Origin: JASHVB01 sp049522565
GTDB lineage: Bacteria > Pseudomonadota > Alphaproteobacteria > Acetobacterales > Acetobacteraceae
Length of the DNA stretch: 14,663 nucleotides
Assembly (NCBI GenBank): GCA_049522565.1
Contig: JBEKNT010000140.1
Coordinates: forward strand, 1-14,663
Reading direction: 5' to 3'
Part shown: one piece after another, positions 1 through 7,216 of the stretch
How the letters are laid out: each line of letters begins with the position of its first letter
Position numbering within the stretch: the stretch's first letter is position 1
Notes under the pieces: generated by a model
Database searches by the model: none
The model's input: the letters and a program-made list of their open reading frames with translations, nothing else
Told to the model about the DNA's origin: nothing
Made by a program: the position numbers and the translations under genes

Positions 1-65
1 CCTCCCTGAAGGGGAGGGGGAGTGAATTTTTGCTCCGTCGAGCGCTTATCCTGACGCTCATGGGG
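1..65. repeat. End of a palindromic repeat element, overlapping hrpB
   Basis: Bases 43-65 (CGCTTATCCTGACGC, then TCATGGGG) match the right end of the element in the PIN toxin gene (6668-6690) at 21 of 23 positions. The two mismatches are a TC/CT swap. Inside this end, bases 1-17 form a small hairpin (CCTCCC, loop TGAAG, GGGAGG), typical of GC-rich intergenic palindromes. The interior differs from that of the 6490-6688 element, so the two copies would share ends but not cores. The other end would lie outside the window. Here the element is read through in frame by hrpB. Confidence 0.6.
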
Positions 66-1715
66 AGACGCGCCAGTGGGTGGCTTCCCCGGGTCGCCGT
101 TGCGGCGCGCGCCAGCGGACAGCGCCTCCGGGCCGCTGTTGGGTCGTGCGTCAGCTCGTGGCAGCCCCCGATCGCCGTTGGGTCGCGGATGAGCAGGCGG
201 CTTTCCCTGGTCGCGATCGGCTTGGGCGTCGGCGGGCAGGCGAAGGCGGCGGCGATATTGCGCGGCGGCCCGGCGGATGCGCGACAGGGCGCCTCGGTCG
301 GCCGCCGCGTCGCCGCTGGCGATCGCCTGGGTGCGCAGCCCGATGTCGCAAGGGGCGTCGGGCGAGCGCAGCGGGTCGCGCTCCTCCAGCAGGGCGGCGA
401 GATCGGCGGCCAGCGCGGCCTGCGCCGGGGTCTCGGCGGCGATCAGCATGGCGGCCAGGCGCGGATGCGCGCCGAGCAGCGCCATGCGGCGGCCCTGCGC
501 CGTGATACGCCCGTCAGTGTCCACGGCGCCGAGCTCGGCCAGCAGCGCCCGGGCGGCGGCCAGCGCGCCGGCGGGGGGCTTGTCCTGGAACGGCAGGTCG
601 GCCGGCGGCGTGCCCCACGCGGCGCAGTCCAGCACCAGCGACGACAGCTCGGCCGCGAGGATCTCCGGGCGGTCGTGGGGCGGCAGGCCGCGATGCAGCG
701 CGGTTGACCACAGCCGGATCGCCACGCCGGAAGCTTCGCGCCCGGCCCGGCCGGCGCGTTGCTCGGCGGCGGCGCGGGAGATGCGCAGCGTGGTGAGCCG
801 GGTCAGGCCGGTGCCGGCGTCCAGCCGAGGCGCGCGCCGCCAGCCGCCATCGACCACGATACGCACGCCGGGGACGGTCAGCGAGGTCTCGGCGATCGAG
901 GTCGCCAGCACGACGCGGCGGGTTTCGGCGGGGCGCAGCGCGCGGTCCTGCGCGTCGGGCGGCAACTCGCCATGCAGCGGCAACACCAGGGCGCCGCAGC
1001 CTTGCAGCGCCGCCTCGGCGCGGCGGATTTCCGCCATGCCGGGGAGGAAGGCAAGGATATCGCCGGCATGCTCTGCCAGCGCGGCGCGGATGGCGCGGGC
1101 CAGGGCGTCGGGCAGGTCGCGCGGGTGGGGGATGTCGCGGGTGGCGTGTTGGATGGCCACCGGGAACATGCGGCCGGCGCTTTCCACCACCGCGGCGCGC
1201 ATCAGCGCGGCCAGGCGGGCGCCGTCGGCGGTGGCGGACATCGCCAGCAGGCGCAGTTCCGGTCGCAGCACGGCTTGCAGGTCGAGGCAGAAGGCCAGCG
1301 CCAGATCGGATTCCAGCGAGCGCTCGTGGATTTCGTCCAGGATGACCGCGGCCACGCCGTCCAGGCCGGGATCGGATTGCAGGCGGCGAACGAGCAGGCC
1401 CTCGGTGACCACTTCGATGCGGGTGTCGGCGGAGACCGCCGAGTCCAGCCGGGTGCGGAACCCCACGATGCGGCCGAGTGGTTCGCCCAGCAGCGAGGCC
1501 ATGCGGGCGGCGGCGGCGCGGGTGGCGAGCCGGCGCGGCTCCAGCACCACGATCTTGCCGCCATTACGCCAGGGGGCGTTCAGCAGCACCAGCGGCACCA
1601 GCGTGGTCTTGCCGGCGCCGGGCGGGGCAACCAGCACGGCGTTGCGCCCGGCGGCGAGGTGCTCGGTCAGCGCGGGCAGCGCGTCGGTGACGGGAAGGTC
1701 GGGCAATGCGGGCAT
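1..1715 (-). CDS. hrpB: ATP-dependent helicase HrpB, 3' end beyond window
   Basis: DEAH-box (superfamily 2) RNA helicase of the HrpB family; its cellular role is poorly defined. Read on the minus strand from ATG at 1715-1713, with AAGGG six bases upstream. The frame stays open for 571 codons to the left edge, so the gene is partial (the family is usually about 800-840 residues). Visible motifs: Walker A PPGAGKTT with Lys36; EPRRLATRAAAARMA (Ia); DEIHER at 127-132 (II); SATADGARLA (III); LPLHGELP; ATSIAETSLTVPGVRIVVDGG (V region); QRAGRAGR at 319-326 (VI). After about residue 495 the recognisable sequence stops. It gives way to 13-residue Pro/Arg/Asp/Gly-rich repeats and then to a palindromic-repeat end (HERQDKRSTEQKF...). 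The HrpB C-terminal domain would have to lie outside the window. Helicase identity is secure; whether the gene is intact beyond residue 495 is not. Confidence 0.9.
   Translation of the reverse strand, partial: MPALPDLPVTDALPALTEHLAAGRNAVLVAPPGAGKTTLVPLVLLNAPWRNGGKIVVLEPRRLATRAAAARMASLLGEPLGRIVGFRTRLDSAVSADTRIEVVTEGLLVRRLQSDPGLDGVAAVILDEIHERSLESDLALAFCLDLQAVLRPELRLLAMSATADGARLAALMRAAVVESAGRMFPVAIQHATRDIPHPRDLPDALARAIRAALAEHAGDILAFLPGMAEIRRAEAALQGCGALVLPLHGELPPDAQDRALRPAETRRVVLATSIAETSLTVPGVRIVVDGGWRRAPRLDAGTGLTRLTTLRISRAAAEQRAGRAGREASGVAIRLWSTALHRGLPPHDRPEILAAELSSLVLDCAAWGTPPADLPFQDKPPAGALAAARALLAELGAVDTDGRITAQGRRMALLGAHPRLAAMLIAAETPAQAALAADLAALLEERDPLRSPDAPCDIGLRTQAIASGDAAADRGALSRIRRAAAQYRRRLRLPADAQADRDQGKPPAHPRPNGDRGLPRADARPNSGPEALSAGARRNGDPGKPPTGASPHERQDKRSTEQKFTPPPLQG
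69..224 (-). repeat. Four degenerate 39-bp tandem repeats inside hrpB
   Basis: Four consecutive 39-bp units lie at 69-107, 108-146, 147-185 and 186-224. Each is exactly 13 codons and in phase with the hrpB frame. In the order of hrpB translation they read QADRDQGKPPAHP, RPNGDRGLPRADA, RPNSGPEALSAGA and RRNGDPGKPPTGA. The DNA units share a core like CGACCCAACGGCGA / CGCCGCAACGGCGA. The array begins where recognisable HrpB sequence ends and stops just before the palindromic element end at 43-65. The period and phase are seen directly; that this is an insertion into the linker before the C-terminal domain is inferred. Confidence 0.65.
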
Positions 1716-1892
1716 ACCATACCCTTAGCCGCTCGTGGCAGGCGTGCGCGATAGGCGCGCAGCCATGCACGAACGCCACCCTGCGCCGGTCCGGAAGCGA
1801 CGTCAGTTCGGGCGGGCGCGAGGAGATTGCTGGCCGGCGCGCCTGGAATGCGCCATATGATCGCTCAGGGACGCCCCTGTTCCGGAGAACCG
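1716..1892. other. Divergent intergenic region hrpB / dsbD
   Basis: 177 bp between two divergent start codons. It must hold promoters for both genes, but no convincing -35/-10 pair or sigma-54 site stands out. It carries the likely ribosome sites: AAGGG at 1722-1726 (minus) for hrpB and GGAG at 1884-1887 (plus) for dsbD. A frame open upstream of 1893 could extend the DsbD protein by 22 residues from TTG at 1827. The signal peptide and ribosome site argue for 1893 instead. Confidence 0.5.
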
Positions 1893-3929
1893 ATGCTACG
1901 GCTTGCGACTTTGGCTCTGCTGTTGGTGCTGATCGCGGCCGGTCCCGCCGCGGCGCTGGAAACTGCGCCGGCGACCAGCGCCCGTGACACCGTCACGCTG
2001 GTTTCGGACACCGATGCCGTGGCGCCCGACGCGCCGTTCCGCGTCGGCCTGCGCTTCCGCCTGGCGCCCGGCTGGCACACCTACTGGCGCAACCCGGGCG
2101 ATGCCGGCGTGGCCCCCGACCTTTCGCTGGCGTTGCCGGCGGGGGTGCGCTCCGGCCCGATCGGGTGGCCGACCCCAAGCCGCGTCGCCGAGGGGCCGGT
2201 GATGACCTACGCCTATACCGGCGAACTGCTGCTGCCGGTGACCGTCACCCCGGACGGCCATGCCGGCCCGATCGCGATCCAGGCGCATGCGCGCTGGCTG
2301 GTCTGCAAGGAGATCTGCGTCCCGGAGGAGGCGGATTTCCGGCTCGATTTGCCGGCAGGGTCCCCTGCCCCGTCGGCCCAGGCGCCGCTGTTCGCCGCGC
2401 ATGACCGCACGGTGCCGCGGCCCTCGCCGTGGCAGGCGCAGATTGCGCCGGACGGCTCGCTGTGGGTGCAGGGACCGGAGTTGCGGCCGGCCACGGTGAT
2501 GGATGCCTGGTTCATTCCGGACCATGCGGGACTGATCGAGGACGACGCGGCCCAGCCGCTATCGGTGCGGCAGGACGGGTTTGTCCTGGCGCTGAAGCTG
2601 GCGAAGGACGCCAGGCCGGATGCCGGGCTGTCCGGTATCCTGACGGTGCGTGACCGCACCGGGCTGCAAACCGACGTGGCGTTGCACGCCGTGCCGGGGG
2701 CGGCGCCGGTCCCCGCCTTCCCGCCGCTGCGGCGCGTGCTGGCGTTTGCCTTTCTCGGTGGGCTGATCCTGAATCTGATGCCCTGCGTGTTCCCGGTGCT
2801 GGCGATGAAGGCGGTGGCGCTCGCCCATGGTGCGGCGCGCGGCGAGACGCGGACGCAGGGGCTGCTCTACACCGCCGGCGTGCTGGTGACGTTCGCGGCG
2901 CTCGGTGGCGCGCTGCTGGTGGCGCGCGCGGCGGGGGCGGCCGCGGGCTGGGGGTTCCAGTTCGCCTCGCCGGTGTTCGTCGCCGCCATGGCGTGGCTGC
3001 TGTTCGGCGTGGGGCTGAACCTGTCGGGGGTGTTCGCGTTCGGCGGCGGGCTGACGGGGGCCGGCAGCGCCCTGGCGGCGCGCAGCGGACACCTGGGCAG
3101 CTTCTGCACCGGCCTGCTGGCGGTGCTGGTGGCGACGCCGTGCACCGCGCCGTTCATGGGCGTGGCGATCGCCGCCGGGCTGGCCGCGCCACCGGCGGTG
3201 ACCGTGCTGGTATTCCTGGTGATGGGGCTCGGGCTGGCAGCGCCCTACGCGGCATTCTCGGCGGTGCCGTCGCTGGCCCGGCTGGCGCCGCGTCCGGGGC
3301 GCTGGATGGAGGTGCTGAAGCAGGGGTTGGCGTTCCCGATGTACGGCGCCGCCGCCTGGTTGCTCTGGGTGGTCAGCCAGGAGGCCGGACCGGGCGGCGT
3401 GCTGGGAACCGCGGCGGGCTTCGTGCTGCTGGGGTTCGCCGCGTGGGTGTTGGGGATCAGCCAGGCGGCGACCAGTCGCCATCGCCGCTTCGGCCAGTCC
3501 GCCGCGGTGGCGGCCGTGCTGCTGGCCGCGGCGGTGCTGAGCGGCATCGCGGTGGCGCCCGGCACACCGGCGGTCGCCGGCACCAATGAAGGCGCCGAGG
3601 CGTTCTCGCCGACCCGTCTCGCAGCGCTGCGTGCCGAGGGCCGGCCGGTGTTCGTCAACATGACGGCGGCGTGGTGCGTGACGTGCCTGGTCAACGAACG
3701 CGTGGCGATTTCCAGCGATCCGGTGCAGCACGCTTTCGCCAAGCATCGGGTGGCCTATTTGAAGGGCGACTGGACGCGGCAGGACCCGGCGATCTCGAAT
3801 TTCCTGCGCGAATACGGCCGCGATGGCGTGCCGCTGTATGTGTATTACCCGCCGCATGACGGACGGCCGGTGGTGCTGCCACAGATCCTCACCGAGAACG
3901 CGGTGCTGGAGGAGTTGAACCCGGGTTAG
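1893..3929 (+). CDS. dsbD: DsbD-family protein-disulfide reductase (thiol:disulfide transporter)
   Basis: Inner-membrane protein that passes electrons from cytoplasmic thioredoxin to periplasmic thiol-redox partners. The start at 1893 gives 678 residues, with GGAG 5 bases upstream and a signal peptide (MLRLATLALLLVLIAAGPAAALE). Domains in order: a periplasmic N-terminal DsbD-alpha/ScsB-like domain to about residue 270, with a Cys pair in WLVCKEIC (Cys138, Cys142); a polytopic membrane domain from about 283 to 560 with its two conserved cysteines in NLMPCVFPVLAMK (Cys298) and ATPCTAPFMG (Cys417); and a C-terminal periplasmic thioredoxin domain with TAAWCVTC (Cys595, Cys598). All six expected redox cysteines are present. 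It converges with a TlpA-type thioredoxin gene 53 bases downstream, a plausible redox partner for reduced cytochrome c or copper-site thiols. The alternative subfamily name ScsB cannot be excluded. Confidence 0.9.
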   Translation: MLRLATLALLLVLIAAGPAAALETAPATSARDTVTLVSDTDAVAPDAPFRVGLRFRLAPGWHTYWRNPGDAGVAPDLSLALPAGVRSGPIGWPTPSRVAEGPVMTYAYTGELLLPVTVTPDGHAGPIAIQAHARWLVCKEICVPEEADFRLDLPAGSPAPSAQAPLFAAHDRTVPRPSPWQAQIAPDGSLWVQGPELRPATVMDAWFIPDHAGLIEDDAAQPLSVRQDGFVLALKLAKDARPDAGLSGILTVRDRTGLQTDVALHAVPGAAPVPAFPPLRRVLAFAFLGGLILNLMPCVFPVLAMKAVALAHGAARGETRTQGLLYTAGVLVTFAALGGALLVARAAGAAAGWGFQFASPVFVAAMAWLLFGVGLNLSGVFAFGGGLTGAGSALAARSGHLGSFCTGLLAVLVATPCTAPFMGVAIAAGLAAPPAVTVLVFLVMGLGLAAPYAAFSAVPSLARLAPRPGRWMEVLKQGLAFPMYGAAAWLLWVVSQEAGPGGVLGTAAGFVLLGFAAWVLGISQAATSRHRRFGQSAAVAAVLLAAAVLSGIAVAPGTPAVAGTNEGAEAFSPTRLAALRAEGRPVFVNMTAAWCVTCLVNERVAISSDPVQHAFAKHRVAYLKGDWTRQDPAISNFLREYGRDGVPLYVYYPPHDGRPVVLPQILTENAVLEELNPG

Positions 3930-3982
3930 CCGTCGCTGTCGCCTGTCTGGCGCGGGGATGCGTGGACGTGGCGGAGTCGCCG

Positions 3983-4534
3983 CTAGCCGACCAGCTTCCG
4001 CACCGCCGCTACCGCCTCCGGCGTGGACCAGTCGGCCGAACCCTCCAGCCGCGCCTGCTCGCGCCCCGCCTTGTCGACAATCACGCTGACCGGAATTCCT
4101 TCCACGCCGAACGCCCGCGCCGCCGCGCCTTGCGGATCGAGCAATACCGGCAACCCGGTGATCGCATGCTTGCGGAAGAACGCCTCCACCGCCGCCGCGC
4201 CGCCGCGATCCGACGACAGCGGCAGCACCGCGATGTCCGCCGGCGCCAGCGCCCTCGACAGCGCCGCGAGCGAGGGCATCTCGGCGACGCAGGGCACGCA
4301 CCAGGTGGCCCAGAGGTTGATCACCATGCCATGGCCGCGGAACTCGGACAGCCGGTGGCTTCCCCCATCGGCATCGACGAACACGATGTCCGGCGCGGCG
4401 ACCGGCGGATCGGACGGTTTCAGCGCCGCACTCAGGTCTTGCAGGTCCTGCGCGCGCGGTTTGCGCGGCCACGACGCCGCCGCTAGGGTCCCGCCCGCCG
4501 CCGCCACCACCGCCCGGCGGGTGATCAAAACCAT
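3983..4534 (-). CDS. TlpA-family periplasmic thioredoxin-like protein
   Basis: Thiol:disulfide oxidoreductase of the TlpA/ResA type, 183 residues, expected in the periplasm. It starts at ATG 4534-4532 behind a strong ribosome site (AAGGAGG at 4547-4541, 6 bases away), which decides this start over upstream ones in the same open frame. The N terminus MVLITRRAVVAAAGG... resembles a twin-arginine signal (TRR followed by an Ala-rich stretch, then Pro/Arg and an Ala-Gln cleavage context). The core has INLWATWCVPCVAEMPSL (Cys79, Cys82), a redox CxxC with Val-Pro between the cysteines. VEGIPVSVIVD holds the conserved cis-Pro loop. It probably takes electrons from the convergent DsbD-like protein. 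The exact client (cytochrome c maturation, copper delivery or other) cannot be told. Confidence 0.88.
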   Translation of the reverse strand: MVLITRRAVVAAAGGTLAAASWPRKPRAQDLQDLSAALKPSDPPVAAPDIVFVDADGGSHRLSEFRGHGMVINLWATWCVPCVAEMPSLAALSRALAPADIAVLPLSSDRGGAAAVEAFFRKHAITGLPVLLDPQGAAARAFGVEGIPVSVIVDKAGREQARLEGSADWSTPEAVAAVRKLVG

Positions 4535-4549
4535 GATGGACCTCCTTCG
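4535..4549. promoter_or_regulatory. 15-bp divergent translation-start gap
   Basis: Only 15 bases separate the minus-strand ATG of the TlpA-like gene from the plus-strand TTG of argH. The tract CCTCCTT at 4541-4547 is the ribosome site of the minus gene. There is no comparably good site for argH. Promoters for both genes must therefore lie inside the 5' coding part of the opposite gene, or one of the transcripts is leaderless. Confidence 0.6.
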
Positions 4550-5965
4550 TTGACCGACGATCCGCAACGCCGCAACGCCGCCGCCAACGCCCAGTGGGGC
4601 GGCCGCTTCGCCGCCGGTCCGTCGCTGATCATGCAGGAGATCAACGCCTCGATCGGCTTCGACCGCAAGCTGTGGCGGCAGGACATTCGCGGTTCGCTGG
4701 CGCACGCTGCCATGCTGGCGAAGATAGGCGTTCTCGGCGCCTCGGAAGAAGCCGCGATCCGCGGCGGGCTGGAGGCGATCGCGCACGAGATCGAGAGCGG
4801 GACGTTCCCGTTCGATACGGCGCTGGAAGACATCCACATGAATATCGAGGCGCGGCTGACCGAGCGCATCGGCGAGGCCGGCCGCCGGCTGCACACCGCG
4901 CGCAGCCGCAACGACCAGGTGGCGACGGATGTCCGCCTGTGGGTACGCGACGCGATCGACGGACTGGACGCACAGCTTGCCGACCTGATGCTGGCACTGG
5001 CGGAACGCGCCGCGGCGCATGCGGCCGATCCGATGCCCGGCTTCACGCACCTGCAAACCGCGCAGCCGGTGACGTTCGGGCACCATCTGCTGGCGTACGT
5101 GGAAATGTTTTCGCGCGATCGCGGCCGGCTGGCGGATGGCCGGCGGCGGCTGAACGAGTGCCCGCTCGGCGCCGCGGCGCTCGCCGGCACGTCGTTCCCG
5201 ATCGACCGGCAGATGACCGCGGCGGCACTGGGGTTCGACCGGCCGGCGGCCAATTCGCTGGACGCCGTGTCGGATCGGGATTTCGCACTGGAGTTCCTCG
5301 GCGCGGCGGCGATCGGCGCGATGCACCTGTCGCGCTTCGCCGAGGAGATCGTGATCTGGTCCAGCGCACCGTTCGGGTTCATCCGGCTGTCGGATGCGTT
5401 CACCACCGGCAGTTCGATCATGCCGCAGAAGCGCAATCCGGACGCTGCCGAGCTGGTGCGGGCGAAGACCGGGCGGATGACCGGCGCGCTGATGGGATTG
5501 CTGATGGTGATGAAGGGGCTGCCTCTGGCCTATGCCAAGGACATGCAGGAGGACAAGGAGCCGGTGTTCGACGCGGCGGACGCGTGGGCGTTGTCGCTCG
5601 CGGCGATGGCGGGCATGGTGCGCGACATGACGCCCGATCTTGCCCGCATGCGCGCGTTCGCCGGCGCGGGGTTTGCCACCGCCACCGACCTGGCGGACTG
5701 GCTGGTGCGCGCGCTGCGCCTGCCGTTCCGGGATGCGCACCATGTGACCGGGGCGCTGGTGGCGCGGGCCGAGGCGCGCGGTGTTGGCTTGTCCGAGTTG
5801 TCGCTGGCGGAGATGCAGGCGGTGGAGCCGCGCATTACGGCGGAGGTGTTCGGCGTGTTGACGGTGGACGCGTCGGTGGCGTCGCGCACGAGCTATGGCG
5901 GGACCGCGGGGGACAATGTCGCACGCGAGGCGGCGCGGTGGCTTGCCGCGTTGGGGGCGGCATGA
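4550..5965 (+). CDS. argH: Argininosuccinate lyase
   Basis: Cytoplasmic enzyme of the fumarase/aspartase superfamily. It splits argininosuccinate into arginine and fumarate, the last step of arginine synthesis. 471 residues, the usual length. The TTG start at 4550 is chosen because it retains the conserved N terminus (NAQWGGRFAAGPS). The next in-frame ATG, at 4631, would remove it, and no in-frame ATG or GTG lies in the few codons before it. Diagnostic motifs: IHMNIEARL, the TARSRNDQVATDVRLW substrate loop, FTHLQTAQP, and the superfamily signature GSSIMPQKRNP at 287-297 carrying the catalytic serine loop. The 3' end overlaps the downstream lipoprotein start by four bases (ATGA), implying cotranscription and coupled translation. 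Confidence 0.97.
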   Translation: MTDDPQRRNAAANAQWGGRFAAGPSLIMQEINASIGFDRKLWRQDIRGSLAHAAMLAKIGVLGASEEAAIRGGLEAIAHEIESGTFPFDTALEDIHMNIEARLTERIGEAGRRLHTARSRNDQVATDVRLWVRDAIDGLDAQLADLMLALAERAAAHAADPMPGFTHLQTAQPVTFGHHLLAYVEMFSRDRGRLADGRRRLNECPLGAAALAGTSFPIDRQMTAAALGFDRPAANSLDAVSDRDFALEFLGAAAIGAMHLSRFAEEIVIWSSAPFGFIRLSDAFTTGSSIMPQKRNPDAAELVRAKTGRMTGALMGLLMVMKGLPLAYAKDMQEDKEPVFDAADAWALSLAAMAGMVRDMTPDLARMRAFAGAGFATATDLADWLVRALRLPFRDAHHVTGALVARAEARGVGLSELSLAEMQAVEPRITAEVFGVLTVDASVASRTSYGGTAGDNVAREAARWLAALGAA

Positions 5966-6096
5966 GGCGCGCCTGGCTGCTGGCTTGCGTGCTGGCCTGT
6001 GTGATGGCGCTGGCGGCGTGCGGCAAGAAGGGCGCGCCAGACCCGCCCGGGCCGCAGAACGAGATCACCTGGCCGCGGGCGTATCCGACGCACTGA
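5962..6096 (+). CDS. lptM: Small LptM-like lipoprotein
   Basis: 44-residue lipoprotein. It begins with MRRAWLLACVLACVMALAAC; the lipobox LAAC puts the lipid-bearing cysteine at residue 20, followed by GKKGAPDPPGP and a short tail ending YPTH. The CGKKG-Pro-rich pattern after the cysteine resembles the LptM/YifL family, which in enterobacteria helps assemble the LptDE lipopolysaccharide translocon. Its position immediately after argH (start overlapping the argH stop) is the usual one in alphaproteobacteria. It is too short for many gene finders. The family assignment rests on the lipobox, the motif and the context. Confidence 0.75.
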   Translation: MRRAWLLACVLACVMALAACGKKGAPDPPGPQNEITWPRAYPTH

Positions 6097-6177
6097 TTGT
6101 TTGCCCCGTTGTTGCGGATGGGGGCGGCACGGTGGATCGTTGGGCGGCTTCCGCGGCTAAGCCGGACCGCCCGGACC

Positions 6178-6450
6178 ATGACGAAGATTCAAATCGAACG
6201 GCCCGACGCAACAGCGAAGGCCGCACAAGCGGCAGGACTGCTTTCCGACAGCGCGCATCAGGAACTGCTGGAAGACGCGATGCGCCGACGTGCTGGACGC
6301 CGGCCGCTCGACGTGGCGGAGCGCATTCACAACGCCGGCCTTCCACCGCTGTCGATGGAAGAGACCGACGCCGAGGTCAAGGCCATCCGCACCGCACGCC
6401 GCACGCACCAGGGGAGCCGGACACCGGGCGACGGTGCGGATCGTTCCTGA
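6178..6450 (+). CDS. Antitoxin-type protein of a PIN toxin pair
   Basis: 90 residues from ATG at 6178, beginning MTKIQIERPDATAKAAQAAG. It has an N-terminal short strand/helix pattern followed by an acidic-basic C terminus with SMEETDAEVKAIRTARR, a layout familiar from small antitoxins encoded just upstream of PIN-family toxins. Its last 17 bases overlap the GTG start (6434) of the toxin reading frame, as expected for a coupled antitoxin-toxin operon. The antitoxin frame itself shows no lesion. Since the partner toxin is broken, this may be an orphan antitoxin. The start is chosen for the antitoxin-like N terminus; a longer frame from TTG at 6097 is less likely. Confidence 0.65.
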   Translation: MTKIQIERPDATAKAAQAAGLLSDSAHQELLEDAMRRRAGRRPLDVAERIHNAGLPPLSMEETDAEVKAIRTARRTHQGSRTPGDGADRS

Positions 6451-6489
6451 CACCAACGTCGTCGTTCGGCGCTGTTGTGGGGCGGCACT

Positions 6490-6688
6490 CCATAGGCGTC
6501 AGGATAAAGCCGGACGGTAGAAGAAGCTTGCTGTCGCACTGGCCCTCCCCGTCATGGCCGGGCTTGACCCGGCCATCTATGCAGCCGTGGTGCCGCGATA
6601 GACGGCCCGGTCAAGCCGGGCCATGACGGGGGACGGCCAGTGCGACAACGATCCTCCCCCGGTCGGTCGCTTATCCTGACGCCTATGG
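6490..6688. mobile_element. MITE-like palindromic element, 199 bp
   Basis: Perfect 18-bp terminal inverted repeats, CCATAGGCGTCAGGATAA at 6490-6507 and its reverse complement at 6671-6688, bound the element. It is flanked by direct copies of GGCGGCAC (6481-6488 and 6689-6696), extendable to an 11-base identity (TGGGGCGGCAC at 6478-6488 and 6686-6696) if the repeat end is counted. The insertion point lies in the PIN-domain codons for Trp-Gly-Gly-Thr, which are present on both sides, so the target site was duplicated. There is no coding capacity of its own, so movement would need a transposase supplied elsewhere. One end is also found at 43-65. Confidence 0.8.
6532..6647. repeat. Long inner hairpin of the element
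   Basis: Inside the element, 6532-6574 and 6604-6647 are nearly perfect inverted copies of about 43 bases (TGTCGCACTGGCC..., CGTCATGGCC, GGGCTTGACC) with a loop of about 29 bases. The core CGTCATGGCCGGGCTTGACC with its dyad resembles palindromes I know to be scattered between genes in many alphaproteobacteria. RNA from this stretch should fold into a very stable stem. Confidence 0.8.
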
Positions 6689-7196
6689 GGCGGCACCCCC
6701 TACAGGCTGATCCAGGCGGCGGTCGATGGCGACCTCACGCTGCGTACGTCTTCAGAGCTGTTGACGGCGCTGCACGCGGTGCTGGCGCGAGATCATCTGA
6801 AAGCCAGGCTCGAACTGCAAAACTCCTCCGTTGAGCAGGCCCTGTCCCGGCATGCCGCCATGACTGTCACGGTTTCTCCGATCGCCGTGCCACGTGTCGT
6901 GGCTGCCGATCCTGACGACGATCACGTCGTCGCAACAGCCGTCGCGGCGAACGCCGTGCTGATCGTCTCCGGCAACCGCCACCGCCTCGATCTCACCAGC
7001 CGCCGCGGCATTCGCATTGTCTCCCCAGTCGATGCGCTCCGGTTGATCGCCGCTTCCTGCTGCCGTTGGCACTGCTATCAGCCAATGTTGTGCTCTGCGC
7101 GATAGCGGCGCGCCCGAGGCACGGCGAACCAAGGTCGAAAGTCACGCCGCCACCCACCGCAACTTCTGTCGCCACACCGGCTTTTTCCAGTCAGGG

Positions 7197-7216
7197 TAAA
7201 ACGCTCTGCTAAGCGT
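7197..7216 (-). terminator. Weak possible terminator of the aminotransferase gene
   Basis: On the minus strand, 36 bases past the aminotransferase stop, a 5-bp stem (ACGCT / AGCGT, loop TAGCAG) is followed by TTTA. The stem is short and the T run poor, so this is only a candidate. The rest of 7106-7252 shows no gene or other signal. Confidence 0.25.

Larger units (their letters stand above)
6434..7105 (+). pseudogene. PIN-domain toxin, disrupted by palindromic element
   Basis: Remnant of a PIN-family ribonuclease toxin. GTG at 6434 starts VRIVPDTNVVV, the first PIN motif with its metal-binding Asp. After this the sequence continues in the +1 register as SALLWGG, so one base (a T near 6466) appears to be missing. 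The frame is then interrupted by the 199-bp element at 6490-6688. It resumes at 6689 as GGTPYRLIQAAVDGDL...SSELLTALHAVL, and later VAADPDDDHVVATAVAANAVLIVSGNRH (second acidic cluster), ending at 7105. The 3' half alone is open but has no start near the toxin N terminus. Two lesions make it a pseudogene. Removing 208 bases and restoring one would rebuild a protein of roughly 155 residues, the normal PIN size. Confidence 0.85.

Noticed and set aside
69..224. The 39-bp repeats as a CRISPR array
   Set aside because: The units are contiguous, degenerate and codon-phased, with no constant repeat alternating with unique spacers, and no cas gene is present.
277..1728. Long plus-strand open frame antisense to hrpB
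   Set aside because: Its product is a Ser/Arg/Ala-rich low-complexity string with no motif, while the minus strand encodes a full set of helicase motifs. It is a GC-bias shadow.
1745..1761. Dyad TGCGCGATAGGCGCGCA between hrpB and dsbD as an operator
   Set aside because: It is short, of simple GC alternation, and has no second copy or promoter to anchor it.
6761..7105. 3' part of the PIN frame as an independent gene
   Set aside because: It lacks the first PIN aspartate motif, which lies upstream of the element, and its ATG falls in the middle of a conserved helix (LLTALHAVL). It reads as the remnant of one broken gene.
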